Below, one piece after another: positions 27,053 through 35,915 of a stretch of DNA of 64,000 nt. The notes beneath the pieces were generated by a model. The model ran no database searches, had not been told where the DNA came from, and saw only the letters and a program-made list of their open reading frames with translations. Position 1 is the stretch's first letter. Each line of letters opens with the position of its first letter. The translations under genes and the position numbers were made by a program. This DNA is from DASSNU01 sp035701265 (lineage in GTDB: Bacteria > Gemmatimonadota > Gemmatimonadetes > Gemmatimonadales > Gemmatimonadaceae): the NCBI GenBank assembly GCA_035701265.1, contig DASSNU010000017.1, positions 62,001 through 126,000 of the forward strand, read 5' to 3'.

Positions 27053-29362
27053 CTACTCCACCACGTCGTACGCGGTGGTCTTCGCCCCCATGAGGTACTT
27101 GTCGAACCATCCGACAATGTGCTGCAACCGCTCCACGCGGTGCCACGGCTCTCCGGAGCGCGAGAGCTCGTGCGATTCGCGCGGGAAGCGCACCATCACG
27201 GTGGGCTTGTGCAGGTACTTGAGCGCGCGGAACATCTGCTCGCCGCCGTCAGCGGCCGGCGTGCGGTAGTCGGCGTCGCCCACGATGAGCATGAGCGGCG
27301 TGGTGACGTTGCCCACGTACGTGATCGGCGAGCGCGCCGCGTAGTCCTTGGGATCCTCCCACGGCGCAGCGCGGAACCACGACGGCGTGAAAAGCGAGAA
27401 GTCGGCGGTGAACCAGAAGCCGCCCCAATCGGCGATCGACCGCTGCGATACCGCCGCCGCGAACCGGTGCGTCTGCGTCACCACCCAGTTCGTCAGCAGG
27501 CCCCCGCCGCTGCCGCCCGTCACTCCCAACCGCTTGGCGTCCACGTAACCGCGCGCAACGAGCGTGTCCACGCCGATCATCAGGTCCTTGTAGTCGTCGC
27601 CCGGATAGTGGTACTGGATGATGTTGCCGAACTCCTGCCCGTACGATGTGCTCCCGCGCGGATTCACGTACAGCACGACGTACCCCTTGGCGGCCATCCA
27701 CTGAATTTCATGGTAGAAGGTGTAGCCGTACGCCGCGTGCGGCCCGCCGTGGATCTCGAGGATCACGGGATATGTGTGCGACGGATCGAAGCCGGGGGGC
27801 TTCTGGATCCACCCCTGGATGCGCCGGCCATCGAAGCTCGTGTACCACAACTCCTCCGGCGCGGTGAGGGTGAGCTGCGAGAAGAGCGAATCGTTGACGT
27901 TCGTGACGCGTGACATGGTCGCGCCGCGCGCGCCGGAGATCGGCAGGACGAACAGGTCGCCGATCATCGTGGGGGTGGAGACGAGCGCGACCAGCCGCGC
28001 GGCGCCCGCGTCGGCGGTGTAGCCCACCACCTCCTGGTCCCCCGTCGTCACCGCGGTCACCGCACCGCTCCCCGCGTCCACGCGCTGCAGATTGGTGCGC
28101 CCCTGCACGGCCGCGCGCACCAGAATCGCACGTCCGTCGCGCGTCCAGAGCGGATCGTCCGACGTGCCGCCACGCGGAGCGTGCTGGTCTCCGGCAAGGC
28201 CGCCACCGATATCGTAATCGTACGCCGCCGTCAGGTTGCGCGGCGTGCCGCCTGCGGCGTCGACGACGAACAGATCCGACTGACTGTGCGACCGTTCCGG
28301 CTCGCCGGTGAGCGCGCCGACGAAGGCGATGCGCTTCCCGTCGAGGCTCACGCTGAATGCGCCGATGGAGCCATCGATGCTCGCCACGCGCTCGATGTCG
28401 CCGCCGCGCGCGCTCACGGCGTACAGGTCGTTGTCGCTCGGCGCGTAGTACGGCTCGTCCACGCGCGTGGAGGTGAAGTAGAGGCGCGAGCCGTCGCGCG
28501 ACCACTGCACATCGTCCTCGTCGTACCGCCCGCTCGTGATCTGCGCCGCGGTGGCGGGCGGCTCGCCCGCGCCGGGAACGGCCACCGTGTAGATGTGCGT
28601 GTGCCGCGTGGGATCGAGGTATCCCGCGCCGTTGAACCGGTAGACGGCGCGCGAGATCACGCGAACGTCGCTCGTGTGGCGTGCCTGCGCGATGCTGTCG
28701 GCCGCCGCGGCCGTCCGTGCGCGCGCACTGTCGGTTTGCGCGCTCGTGTCCTGCGGCTCGGCTCCGCTGGAGGCGGTGAAGGCGATGGTCCGCCCGTCGG
28801 GCGACCACACCGGTGTGCCGGCGCCGTGCGGCATGCGCGTCACCGCGCGTGCCTCGCCGCCGTCCATCCCGATCACGTAGATCTGCGACGGCTGCCGGCT
28901 CCCATTCATCTGCTCCGCGCGCGTGAACGCCACCCGCTTTCCATCCGGCGACCAGCGCGGTGAGCCATCGCGCGGGCCGGACGTGAACGGGCGCGGCGGC
29001 GCGTGGCCGTCGGTCGGCACGATCCAGAGCGATGTCTCGTACCCCGTGCGCGCGGAGTCGGTGGTCTCACGCACGAAGACGATCTGCGACCCGTCCGGGG
29101 AGATCTGGGGATCAGCGATCCACACGAAGCGGAAGAGATCGAATTCCGATACCGTGCGCGCCGCTGCGGCGTGATCCGCGCCACCCTCCGCGATTGGCAG
29201 CGACGCGCGTTGCACGTGGCGCTGCGCCGCGCCTGGGGCCGCGCTCCACGAGAGCGCGGCGAGCGCCAGCACCGCGGCGCCCGCTGCGCGACGGTAGTCG
29301 CCGACGCCGCCACCGCGGACACCCGCACGGCGGACGAGAGTGACCGGTGAGGGAAGGGACAT
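27053..29362 (-). CDS. Secreted S9 family prolyl oligopeptidase-type peptidase
   Basis: 769 aa from ATG 29362. Hydrophobic leader ~27-47 ending near PGAAQ, preceded by an unusually long basic n-region. N-terminal propeller (~75-500) with SPDGSQIVFV and WSPDGRTIAF blades, then the alpha/beta hydrolase domain. Catalytic Ser is in GGSGGGLLTNW, Asp in VGDADYRTP, His in PRESHELSRSGEP. The domain order and RESHE His motif resemble acylaminoacyl peptidases. Expected to degrade peptides outside the cytoplasm. Confidence 0.93.
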   Translation of the reverse strand: MSLPSPVTLVRRAGVRGGGVGDYRRAAGAAVLALAALSWSAAPGAAQRHVQRASLPIAEGGADHAAAARTVSEFDLFRFVWIADPQISPDGSQIVFVRETTDSARTGYETSLWIVPTDGHAPPRPFTSGPRDGSPRWSPDGKRVAFTRAEQMNGSRQPSQIYVIGMDGGEARAVTRMPHGAGTPVWSPDGRTIAFTASSGAEPQDTSAQTDSARARTAAAADSIAQARHTSDVRVISRAVYRFNGAGYLDPTRHTHIYTVAVPGAGEPPATAAQITSGRYDEDDVQWSRDGSRLYFTSTRVDEPYYAPSDNDLYAVSARGGDIERVASIDGSIGAFSVSLDGKRIAFVGALTGEPERSHSQSDLFVVDAAGGTPRNLTAAYDYDIGGGLAGDQHAPRGGTSDDPLWTRDGRAILVRAAVQGRTNLQRVDAGSGAVTAVTTGDQEVVGYTADAGAARLVALVSTPTMIGDLFVLPISGARGATMSRVTNVNDSLFSQLTLTAPEELWYTSFDGRRIQGWIQKPPGFDPSHTYPVILEIHGGPHAAYGYTFYHEIQWMAAKGYVVLYVNPRGSTSYGQEFGNIIQYHYPGDDYKDLMIGVDTLVARGYVDAKRLGVTGGSGGGLLTNWVVTQTHRFAAAVSQRSIADWGGFWFTADFSLFTPSWFRAAPWEDPKDYAARSPITYVGNVTTPLMLIVGDADYRTPAADGGEQMFRALKYLHKPTVMVRFPRESHELSRSGEPWHRVERLQHIVGWFDKYLMGAKTTAYDVVE

Positions 29363-29477
29363 GAAGACACTCCGGTGAGAGCGAGAGAGGGCCGGCGCGT
29401 GGAATGCGCCGGCCCGCGGTACGTGAGGTCGCGCCACGGCACGCCGCGCCACGATGCGTCGCGCGGCGTTCACTCCC

Positions 29478-30203
29478 TTACGGGGAGACCCACTCCGGAC
29501 GCGCGTACGTCGACGTATTGAAGAGGCTGTCCGGCAACGGCACGTCGCCGCGGATGTCGGCGTACTTCTCCGTCGTCACCACCTTGCCGTTCGTCATGAA
29601 GACGACCTCCGCCGACATCCACCCCTTGCCGAGCGGCTCGTAGGCGTTGAACTGCGTTTCCTGCACCACGTTTCCGCGGGAGCGGATCATCCGCACGAAG
29701 ACCAGCCGCTCCTTGTCGATCCAGAACTGGTTGGTGCGCGCATCCCCGGCATTCGCGCCCACCACGTACACCGGGCGTCCCTGCCACGTGTCCTCGTGCA
29801 GGGTGGAGAGATCGAATCCCAGCCCGCGGAGCTTGGCCAGCGTGGCCTCGGGCGCGTCAGCGTACACGTCAAAGCCGAGCACCATGAGCGGATGCACGAG
29901 CGGCACCGCGCGCGTCACCTGTCCGCCGCGCATCTCGGTCATGGTGTCGTTCGCGAAGATGATCGCGTGTGCACTGTCGAGCGGAGCGATGTCGATGCGG
30001 AGACGTCCGGGCACCATCATGGCCTCGTACCACGTTTCCTCGGAGCCATCTTCCATGATGGTCGTCTGGACGAACGTCGCGGTGTGGTACCACTGTCCGG
30101 CGTAGCGGTCGTGCATGAGGCGCACGAGCTCCTCGCCGGTCGATGGTGGGGCCGGGGAGTGAGCGGCGAGCGCCGCGGCGGCAAGTAGCGAGACGGCGAG
30201 CAC
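29478..30203 (-). CDS. LolA/LolB-like periplasmic protein (outer-membrane lipoprotein sorting fold)
   Basis: 241 aa from GTG 30203-30201. Short signal peptide (VLAVSLLAAAALAAHS). The mature part has the long beta-sheet pattern of LolA-like proteins: alternating strands such as YHTATFVQTTIMEDGSEETWYEAM, PGRLRID, WIDKERLVFVRMIRSRGNVVQET and MSAEVVFMTNGKVVTTEKY. The exact role is unknown; the fold often binds lipid or lipoprotein. It lies 115 bp upstream of the S9 peptidase on the same strand. Confidence 0.7.
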   Translation of the reverse strand: MLAVSLLAAAALAAHSPAPPSTGEELVRLMHDRYAGQWYHTATFVQTTIMEDGSEETWYEAMMVPGRLRIDIAPLDSAHAIIFANDTMTEMRGGQVTRAVPLVHPLMVLGFDVYADAPEATLAKLRGLGFDLSTLHEDTWQGRPVYVVGANAGDARTNQFWIDKERLVFVRMIRSRGNVVQETQFNAYEPLGKGWMSAEVVFMTNGKVVTTEKYADIRGDVPLPDSLFNTSTYARPEWVSP

Positions 30204-30599
30204 AGGACCTCCTGCGGGAGCGGGTGTGGCGTCGCACGGGCGCGGCCGGGGAGCGTGCGCCGCCGGCCGGCGCGAACGGCAGTGCAGAGCGGCAATGGGG
30301 TCCTCACTGTCGTGGACCCGGTGCCGTCTGCCCTCGGACGATGCAGGGAAGGTAGCGCCGGAACGGCCATCCCGCGCCTCCCCCGCGCGCCGAGCGCCTC
30401 ATCTCCTGGGACTTCGCGGCTGGCGGCGGCGCGGGGACGCGTTGCGCGACCTCCCACTCCCTGGCCGTTGCGGGCGGCACCAGCTACAATGGTCTACCCG
30501 TGACCGCTCCCGCCGTCGCCGTACCAGCGCGCTCCGGCACGGTGATCCACGACGGGACCATGCGTTGCAACCACGAACCACCTGCGATGGAGGAGATCC
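30204..30599. other. Divergent intergenic region, 396 bp
   Basis: No supportable gene. A good minus-10 hexamer TACAAT (30485-30490, plus strand) has only a weak partner 17 bp upstream. Ribosome site GGAGGA lies just before the Tat protein start. The remainder is GC-rich with no clear signal. Confidence 0.45.
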
Positions 30600-31289
30600 A
30601 TGCGCGAACACCAGGACCACAGCACGCATCGCCGGAGCTTCCTGGGACGCCTCATCGGCGGCGGGGCAGCGCTGGCGCTCGGCGGACTCGGCGCACGTCG
30701 CGCGGACGCAGCTCCGCTGGCTGCGGCAGGATCCCGCTCGGCCTCATGGGATGAGCGGTGGCTCGATCGCATCACCGGCAAGCATCGTCAGGTGTTCGAT
30801 GCGGTGAGCGTTGGCGATGGCATTGTGCTCGCCTTCGCGGTCAACTTCCTGGACACGAACAAGGAAGCGTATTCGCTGACGGACAAGGATCTCACCGCCG
30901 TGATCGTCGCGCGCCACGCGGCCATCCCGATGGTGTTTTCCGATGCGATCTGGGCGAAGTACAAGCTGGGGGAGATGCTCTCCATCACCGACCCGCGCAC
31001 GAAGGCGCCCGCGGTGCGAAACATCTTCATCGACCGGCGGCCGGACGAGATGCTGCTCCCCGGCATGGCGGTGGATCTGCTGCAGCAGCGCGGCGTCATC
31101 TTCACCTGCTGCAACGTGGCGCTGACGTTCATGAGCGGCCACGCGGCCGCGGGCGCGGGGGTGTCGCCGGAAGCGGCCAAGGACGACTGGACGCGCGGCC
31201 TGCTCGATGGCGTGACGATCGTCCCCTCCGGCGTGCTGGCAGTGAACCGCGCTCAGGAGAAGGAGTGCACGTACTGCTACGCGGGATGA
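30600..31289 (+). CDS. Tat-exported protein with C-terminal cysteine motif, DsrE-like character
   Basis: 229 aa with a strong ribosome site (GGAGGAGATCC). Twin-arginine signal HRRSFLGRLIGGGAALALGG with cleavage near ADAA. The mature part contains DGIVLAFAVNFLD, LTAVIVARHAAIPMVFSD and LLQQRGVIFTCCNVALTFMSG. This is the alpha/beta layout of DsrE/YchN-like proteins, though no family can be proven by eye. A Cys-Cys pair near 171 and a C-terminal CTYC suggest a bound metal or redox centre, which would fit Tat export of a folded protein. Confidence 0.75.
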   Translation: MREHQDHSTHRRSFLGRLIGGGAALALGGLGARRADAAPLAAAGSRSASWDERWLDRITGKHRQVFDAVSVGDGIVLAFAVNFLDTNKEAYSLTDKDLTAVIVARHAAIPMVFSDAIWAKYKLGEMLSITDPRTKAPAVRNIFIDRRPDEMLLPGMAVDLLQQRGVIFTCCNVALTFMSGHAAAGAGVSPEAAKDDWTRGLLDGVTIVPSGVLAVNRAQEKECTYCYAG

Positions 31290-31353
31290 TGGATCGGCGC
31301 CCGTAGCGCGCGCCGCCGCGCGCCGGGCGCCCGTTCCGCTTCAGCGTTCCGCG

Positions 31354-31557
31354 TCAGGACGTTTGCTGCGTGGCAGCGCTCCCGCCTGCGCGCTCGCAGG
31401 GGGCACGGTGGACCACGCGCTGCACGAGGATGCGTACGTCGGCATCCTCGAACCGCTCGATCACGCGCCCGCAGCGGTGGCAGGTGGGGAAGAGCGCGAA
31501 CACCTCGCGCGCGAGCGCCTCGAGCGTGGGATCATCGTGGTAGGCGGAGATCGGCAT
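31354..31557 (-). CDS. Small protein with CxxC motif
   Basis: 67 aa from ATG 31557-31555, chosen because GGGAGGG sits five bases upstream. Cys26-x2-Cys29 (CHRC) and a later His/Cys (VHRAPC) could bind zinc. Soluble, no signal peptide. Function unknown. Confidence 0.6.
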   Translation of the reverse strand: MPISAYHDDPTLEALAREVFALFPTCHRCGRVIERFEDADVRILVQRVVHRAPCERAGGSAATQQTS

Positions 31558-31799
31558 CGTCCCTCCCATCATACGGCGCGCGTCGGTGAACATGTCATCC
31601 CGCTGGAGCGCGCGCCGGCGCTCGCCGGTATCTCGGAGTGTGCGTTGAGCGCCTCACGGCTTCTCCGCGCGATGTGCGGCCGGACCGTCCACTGGCGGAC
31701 GGCACGGGACACGCGCGCACGCCCTGTGCGTGGGCGCGCGCTGGCGCGAGACGTGCGGCGACCGTCCCTCTCATGCGAACCGAGCAGCATGGAGGTTTG

Positions 31800-32015
31800 A
31801 TGAGTGACGATCGCGCCCCCCGAATGAGCAACGAAGAGTACTACCGCTGTCTCGAGCGGGCCACCGAAGCCCGCCGTCCCGAGGAGATCCACGCGCTGCG
31901 CTCGGAGGTGGTGCGGCGCTGGCGCGGCGATCCGCGCGCCGACGACCTGACGGAGGCCCTGTACGCGCATCAGGAGCGGCTGGCGGAGCGCCAGAACGGC
32001 GACAGGATGCGCTGA
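31800..32015 (+). CDS. Small hypothetical protein
   Basis: 71 aa from ATG 31800 with ribosome site GGAGGT. Begins MSDDRAPRMSNEEYYRCLER; helical, highly charged, no membrane segment. No family recognised. The 240 bp before it hold no other supportable gene. Confidence 0.6.
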   Translation: MSDDRAPRMSNEEYYRCLERATEARRPEEIHALRSEVVRRWRGDPRADDLTEALYAHQERLAERQNGDRMR

Positions 32016-32066
32016 TCGAGCGTCCGTCCGCGCCGCGCCGAGTGCGCGCCGCGGCATGCCGCGGCA

Positions 32067-32489
32067 TCACGATGCGCGCACCATCAGGACCGGCACCGTG
32101 GTGAGGTGCCGCACCGTGGTCGCCACGCTCCCATGGATGAGGTCGCCGAAGAAGCGGTGGCCGTGCGTGGACATCGCAATGAGGTCACACTCCTCGCGCG
32201 CGGCGGCCGCGGCGATCTCCGCGGCGGGGTCGCCCGCGGCCAGCACCGCTTCGGCCTGGAACCCCGACGCCACGAAGGAGCGGCAGATCTCCTCGATGTA
32301 GTCGCGGTCACGCTGCATCTCCTCCGACTCGCGCAGCACGAGCGTGTGAATGTGGCGCGCCGCCCATCCGTCGGCCACGTGGATGAACACGAGCGACGAG
32401 TCATGGATGCGCGCCAGCTCGCGCACGTGCGCGAGCACCGTCCGGTCGGCCGCGGAGTTCTCCAGCGGCACCAGCACGCGGCCGTACAT
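32067..32489 (-). CDS. Universal stress protein (UspA family)
   Basis: 140 aa, normal length. ATP-binding pattern of ATP-type Usp: VLVPLENSAAD at the start, GDPAAEI in the middle, and STHGHRFFGDLIHGSVATTVRH (the G-2x-G-9x-G[S/T] type loop) near the end, closing VPVLMVRAS. Its ATG shares one base with the stop of the Nramp transporter gene (TGATG), so it is translated as the second gene of that unit. Confidence 0.93.
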   Translation of the reverse strand: MYGRVLVPLENSAADRTVLAHVRELARIHDSSLVFIHVADGWAARHIHTLVLRESEEMQRDRDYIEEICRSFVASGFQAEAVLAAGDPAAEIAAAAAREECDLIAMSTHGHRFFGDLIHGSVATTVRHLTTVPVLMVRAS

Positions 32490-33889
32490 CAGCTCGTCCA
32501 CCCGCGGATGCTCTGCACGAGCAGCCACGCGTTGAGCAACGCGATCATCACCGCGACGGTGTAGGCCAGCCCCTTGAGCCAGGGCGGATTCACGAATGCG
32601 CCCATCTTGGCCCTCTCCGAGGTGAAGCGTACCAGGGGGAAGACGGCGAACGAGAGCTGCAGGCTGAGCAGCACCTGGCTGAGCACCAGCAGCGAGGCGG
32701 TTCCGCTCTCGCCATAGAGCGTCGCGACGATCACCGCCGGCACGATCGCGATCCCGCGCGTGATGAGACGCCGGAGCCACGGGCGCAGCCGGATGTTGAG
32801 GAACCCTTCCATGATGATCTGCCCCGACAGCGCGCCGGTGAGCGTGGAGTTCTGACCGGATGCCAGGAGCGCGAGCGCGAACGCGCCGCTCGCGTACGCA
32901 CCGAGCAAGGGCGTGAGCAGCTTGTACGCGTCCTGGATCTCCGCCACGTCCGTGTGCCCGGTGGTGTGGAACGCGGCGGCCGCGACGATGAGAATGGCGG
33001 CGTTGATGAACAGCGCCATCGTGAGCGCGATGGTCGAATCCAGAAACGCGAATCGCACCGCCTCGCGCTTCCCCACGGCGCTCTGCTCGTACTTGCGCGT
33101 CTGCACGACGGACGAGTGCAGGTAGAGATTGTGCGGCATCACGGTGGCGCCCAGGATACCGAGCGCGATGTAGAGCATCTCCGGATTGCGCGCGATCTCC
33201 ACGTCGGGCAGGAAGCCGCGCAGCACGTCGGTCACATCCGGACGCGCGCGCAACAGCTCGAGCAGAAACGCCCCGCCGATCGCCGCGATGAGGAGGACCA
33301 CCAGCACCTCCAGCAGCCGGAATCCGCGATTCTGCAGCAGGAGGACGATGAACACGTCCAGCGCCGTCACCAGCACCCCGATGGGAAGCGGGATGTGGAA
33401 CAGCAGGTTCAGTGCAATGGCCGAACCGATTACCTCGGCCAGGTCGGTCGCGGCGATCGCCAGCTCGGCCAGCACCCAGAGCGCGAGACTCACCGGCCGC
33501 GAGTAGTGATCGCGGCACGCCTGCGCCAGGTCGCGCCCGGTCACGATCCCGAGCTTCGACGCCATCCCTTGCAGCAGGACGGCGATCAGGTTGGACAGCA
33601 GGACGACGAACAGCAGCGTGTAGCCGAAGCGCGATCCTCCGGCGAGGTCGGTGGCCCAGTTCCCCGGGTCCATGTATCCGACGGCGACCAGATACCCGGG
33701 CCCCGCGAACGCGAGCATCTTCCGCCACCACGTGTGCCCGGTGATGGGGATCGTGCGATACGCTTCCTGAAGACTCGGCGTGACGCGCGCGCGCCTCCAC
33801 CCCTGGCTTTCTTCCAGGGGCGGCGCCGGCGCATCGTGCGATGCAGCAGGCGGCTCGGGGAGAATGCGTGGCGAGCCTTCGTCAGGCAT
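32489..33889 (-). CDS. mntH: Nramp family divalent metal (Mn2+/Fe2+) transporter
   Basis: 466 aa, about 11 membrane helices. Metal-binding motifs of the family: DPGNWATDLAGGSRFGY in TM1 and GATVMPHNLYLHSSVVQTRK in TM6. The cytoplasmic N-terminal tail is ~55 residues and Pro-rich. Takes up Mn2+ or Fe2+ with protons. No MntR or Fur site was recognised upstream. Coupled to the universal stress protein gene downstream. Confidence 0.93.
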   Translation of the reverse strand: MPDEGSPRILPEPPAASHDAPAPPLEESQGWRRARVTPSLQEAYRTIPITGHTWWRKMLAFAGPGYLVAVGYMDPGNWATDLAGGSRFGYTLLFVVLLSNLIAVLLQGMASKLGIVTGRDLAQACRDHYSRPVSLALWVLAELAIAATDLAEVIGSAIALNLLFHIPLPIGVLVTALDVFIVLLLQNRGFRLLEVLVVLLIAAIGGAFLLELLRARPDVTDVLRGFLPDVEIARNPEMLYIALGILGATVMPHNLYLHSSVVQTRKYEQSAVGKREAVRFAFLDSTIALTMALFINAAILIVAAAAFHTTGHTDVAEIQDAYKLLTPLLGAYASGAFALALLASGQNSTLTGALSGQIIMEGFLNIRLRPWLRRLITRGIAIVPAVIVATLYGESGTASLLVLSQVLLSLQLSFAVFPLVRFTSERAKMGAFVNPPWLKGLAYTVAVMIALLNAWLLVQSIRGWTS

Positions 33890-33963
33890 GCGGCAATGTC
33901 GCCAGCCGGCCCCGGCCGCGCCAGACGGCCGTTGCCGCGCACTCCTCTACCGGGACGGGCGCG

Positions 33964-34944
33964 TCAGGCGGCGAAGCGCTGCAATGCCCGGCGGTACCCG
34001 TCCACGAGCGGAGGGAGATACCGCGCGATGGGGGTGTAGTCGATCCCCAGGTCCATCACCGCGCGCGACCCGTCGGCGCGGAACCCGGTGGTCACGAAGC
34101 GCGCCTCGTCCAGCGACAGCGCCGGACGACGCTGCAGCGGAGAGGCGATGGCCGTGCTCGCGAACGCGCGTGCGAGCGCCAGAGGACGCGGCATGAAGAG
34201 CGGCGGCGTCTGATGCGCCATCCGCGCGACGGTGCCGAGATACGTGCGGAGCGGCAACGTCTCCCCCGTCACGATGTAGCGCTGTCCCCCCGCGCCGCGC
34301 TCGGCGGCCTGGAGGAGCGCCGCCGCCGCGTCGCCGGCGTACGTCCACCCCATCGGCGCGTCCGGAAGGAACCGCATGCGGCCGCCCACGCACTGCGCGA
34401 TCATCCGTCCGATCCACCCGGTGTCGTTCGGAGCCACCACCAGTCCGGGATTCACGAGCACCACATCCAGCCCGCGCTCGTGAAAGGCGCGTGCCATCCG
34501 CTCGGCGGCGATCTGCGAACGCTCGAACGACGTGCGGACACGTCCGTCGTCGTACCACACGGATGCTTCTCCCCACGCATCGTCGGCATCGCTGGCCGTG
34601 ATGGACGACGAGCAGAGCACCACGCGTCGTACGTGGTTGGCCAGCGCGGCTGCCATCACATTGCGCGCCGCATCCACGTTGACGCGATAGTACAGTGATT
34701 CGTCGCGCGCCCAGAAGTCGAAGAACTGCGCCAGATGGAAAACCAGATCGCAGCCGGCCATCGCGTCGCAGATCACCTGGAAGCGCATCAGGTCCGCCGT
34801 CACCGGCTCCGCGCCGATCGTGCGCAGTGCCGCCGCGCCGCTGGCGCGCCGCACCTGCCCGATCACCACGTCGCCACGACGCACCAGCGACTGAACGAGG
34901 ATCCGGCCGAGCGGACTGGCCGCCCCCGTGACGAACACTCGCAT
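33964..34944 (-). CDS. NAD(P)-dependent extended SDR/epimerase family protein lacking the catalytic Tyr and Lys
   Basis: 326 aa. Rossmann glycine motif TGAASPLG (6-13), DLVFHLAQFFDF, and LCSSSITASD at the usual active-site Ser strand. The catalytic YxxxK is FERSQ here (in RTSFERSQIAAERM): Phe replaces Tyr and Gln replaces Lys, read directly from the DNA around 34520-34545. The neighbouring Ser and the following AAERM helix are normal, so the alignment is secure. The protein may bind NAD(P) without normal SDR chemistry. Substrate unknown. Divergent from the beta-barrel gene at 35222. Confidence 0.85.
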   Translation of the reverse strand: MRVFVTGAASPLGRILVQSLVRRGDVVIGQVRRASGAAALRTIGAEPVTADLMRFQVICDAMAGCDLVFHLAQFFDFWARDESLYYRVNVDAARNVMAAALANHVRRVVLCSSSITASDADDAWGEASVWYDDGRVRTSFERSQIAAERMARAFHERGLDVVLVNPGLVVAPNDTGWIGRMIAQCVGGRMRFLPDAPMGWTYAGDAAAALLQAAERGAGGQRYIVTGETLPLRTYLGTVARMAHQTPPLFMPRPLALARAFASTAIASPLQRRPALSLDEARFVTTGFRADGSRAVMDLGIDYTPIARYLPPLVDGYRRALQRFAA

Positions 34945-35221
34945 GCATCACCGTCCTGTGTGGAGGTTGGTGCCGAACGCTGCGGCCGGCCGTACGGCGC
35001 GCTCGGTGACCGCAGTCACTGCGTGACGGGAACACGCCCGCCGCGCGGCACAGGAGGTCGTCCTCCTTTGGGGACACAGGACGCAAAACGTTGCTGGGGT
35101 CGTACTCGTAAGACGTTGGCACAATGTTAGTTGCATGAAGTGGCTGGACGCCTGGCGCGTGGCACCTGGAATGCTTTTCACGCTGGCAGCCCGTCCACGC
35201 GGCGGCCAACCAGGAGTCTCC

Positions 35222-35869
35222 ATGAAACGTCTCTCGTCTGCTTTCGCGCTCGCTGCCGGGGCGCTGCTGCTCTTTGCGGTGTCCCCCGCGCTGGCGCAGG
35301 CGCCGGTGCGTTCCGGCGTCTTCCACGTCACCCCCTACGCCGGTTACATGGTGTTTGGCGACTACTTCACCGGGCCGCTCGGGGTGAGCCTGACCAACAA
35401 GAGCGCGCCGGTGTTCGGTGCCCAACTCGGTGTCGACGTCACCCGGAACGTGTCGGTGATCGGACACGTGGGATACTCCCGCCCCGACTGGGCGGTGAGC
35501 GCGCCGATCGTGGGATCCGTCGGAGTGGGCGAGGCCGGGCTGCTGCTCGCCGATGGTGGGCTGGAGTTCCGCCTGCCCGTTGGCGGCTCCGCCGGCGCGA
35601 GCGCCTTCACACCGGTCATCCAGGCCGGCGCGGGGGTGATCCGTCACTCCATCCGCAACCTCCCGCTCGACATCGATGCCACGTCCACGGACTTCGCCGG
35701 AAACGTGGGAGCGGGCGTGGACCTGGCGCTCTCGCCGCACGCCGGCCTGCGGCTCATGGCCAAGGACTACATCGGCAAGCTGGACGTGAAGCCGCTCGAG
35801 GCGCTCGGCTTCGAGAGCAAGGTGGCGCACAGCATCGCCTTCAGCGCAGGCGTCACGCTGCGCTTCTGA
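35222..35869 (+). CDS. Outer-membrane beta-barrel protein
   Basis: 215 aa from ATG 35222. Signal peptide MKRLSSAFALAAGALLLFAV ending ALAQ. Mature protein of alternating amphipathic strands (VFHVTPYAGYMVFGDYF, FGAQLGVDVTRNVSVIGHVGY, LEFRLPVGG), a GVDLALS strand, and a C-terminal aromatic AFSAGVTLRF typical of outer-membrane insertion. Size suggests an 8-stranded OmpX/OmpW-like barrel. Confidence 0.82.
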   Translation: MKRLSSAFALAAGALLLFAVSPALAQAPVRSGVFHVTPYAGYMVFGDYFTGPLGVSLTNKSAPVFGAQLGVDVTRNVSVIGHVGYSRPDWAVSAPIVGSVGVGEAGLLLADGGLEFRLPVGGSAGASAFTPVIQAGAGVIRHSIRNLPLDIDATSTDFAGNVGAGVDLALSPHAGLRLMAKDYIGKLDVKPLEALGFESKVAHSIAFSAGVTLRF

Positions 35870-35884
35870 GCGGAGGCGCGATCG

Positions 35885-35915
35885 GGCGGCGGGCGCGCGG
35901 TCAGCGCCCGCCGCC
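35885..35915. terminator. 12-bp hairpin between convergent genes
   Basis: Perfect 12-bp stem GGCGGCGGGCGC / GCGCCCGCCGCC (35885-35896 and 35904-35915). The stop codon of the minus-strand peptidase lies in the loop. No T-run. Confidence 0.55.

Noticed and set aside
30255..30503. 82-codon open frame in the region before the Tat-exported protein
   Set aside because: Arg/Pro/Ala low-complexity, no ribosome site, no protein-like pattern.
35115..35135. TTGGCAC followed by AATG and TTAG, a sigma54-like site before the beta-barrel gene
   Set aside because: The minus-12 GC is missing (AG instead) and the nearby TTGC is four bases too far; only half of the element matches.
33947..35830. Long minus-strand open frame over the SDR and beta-barrel genes
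   Set aside because: Different frame from the SDR motifs and antisense to the beta-barrel gene with its signal peptide; sequence looks random.
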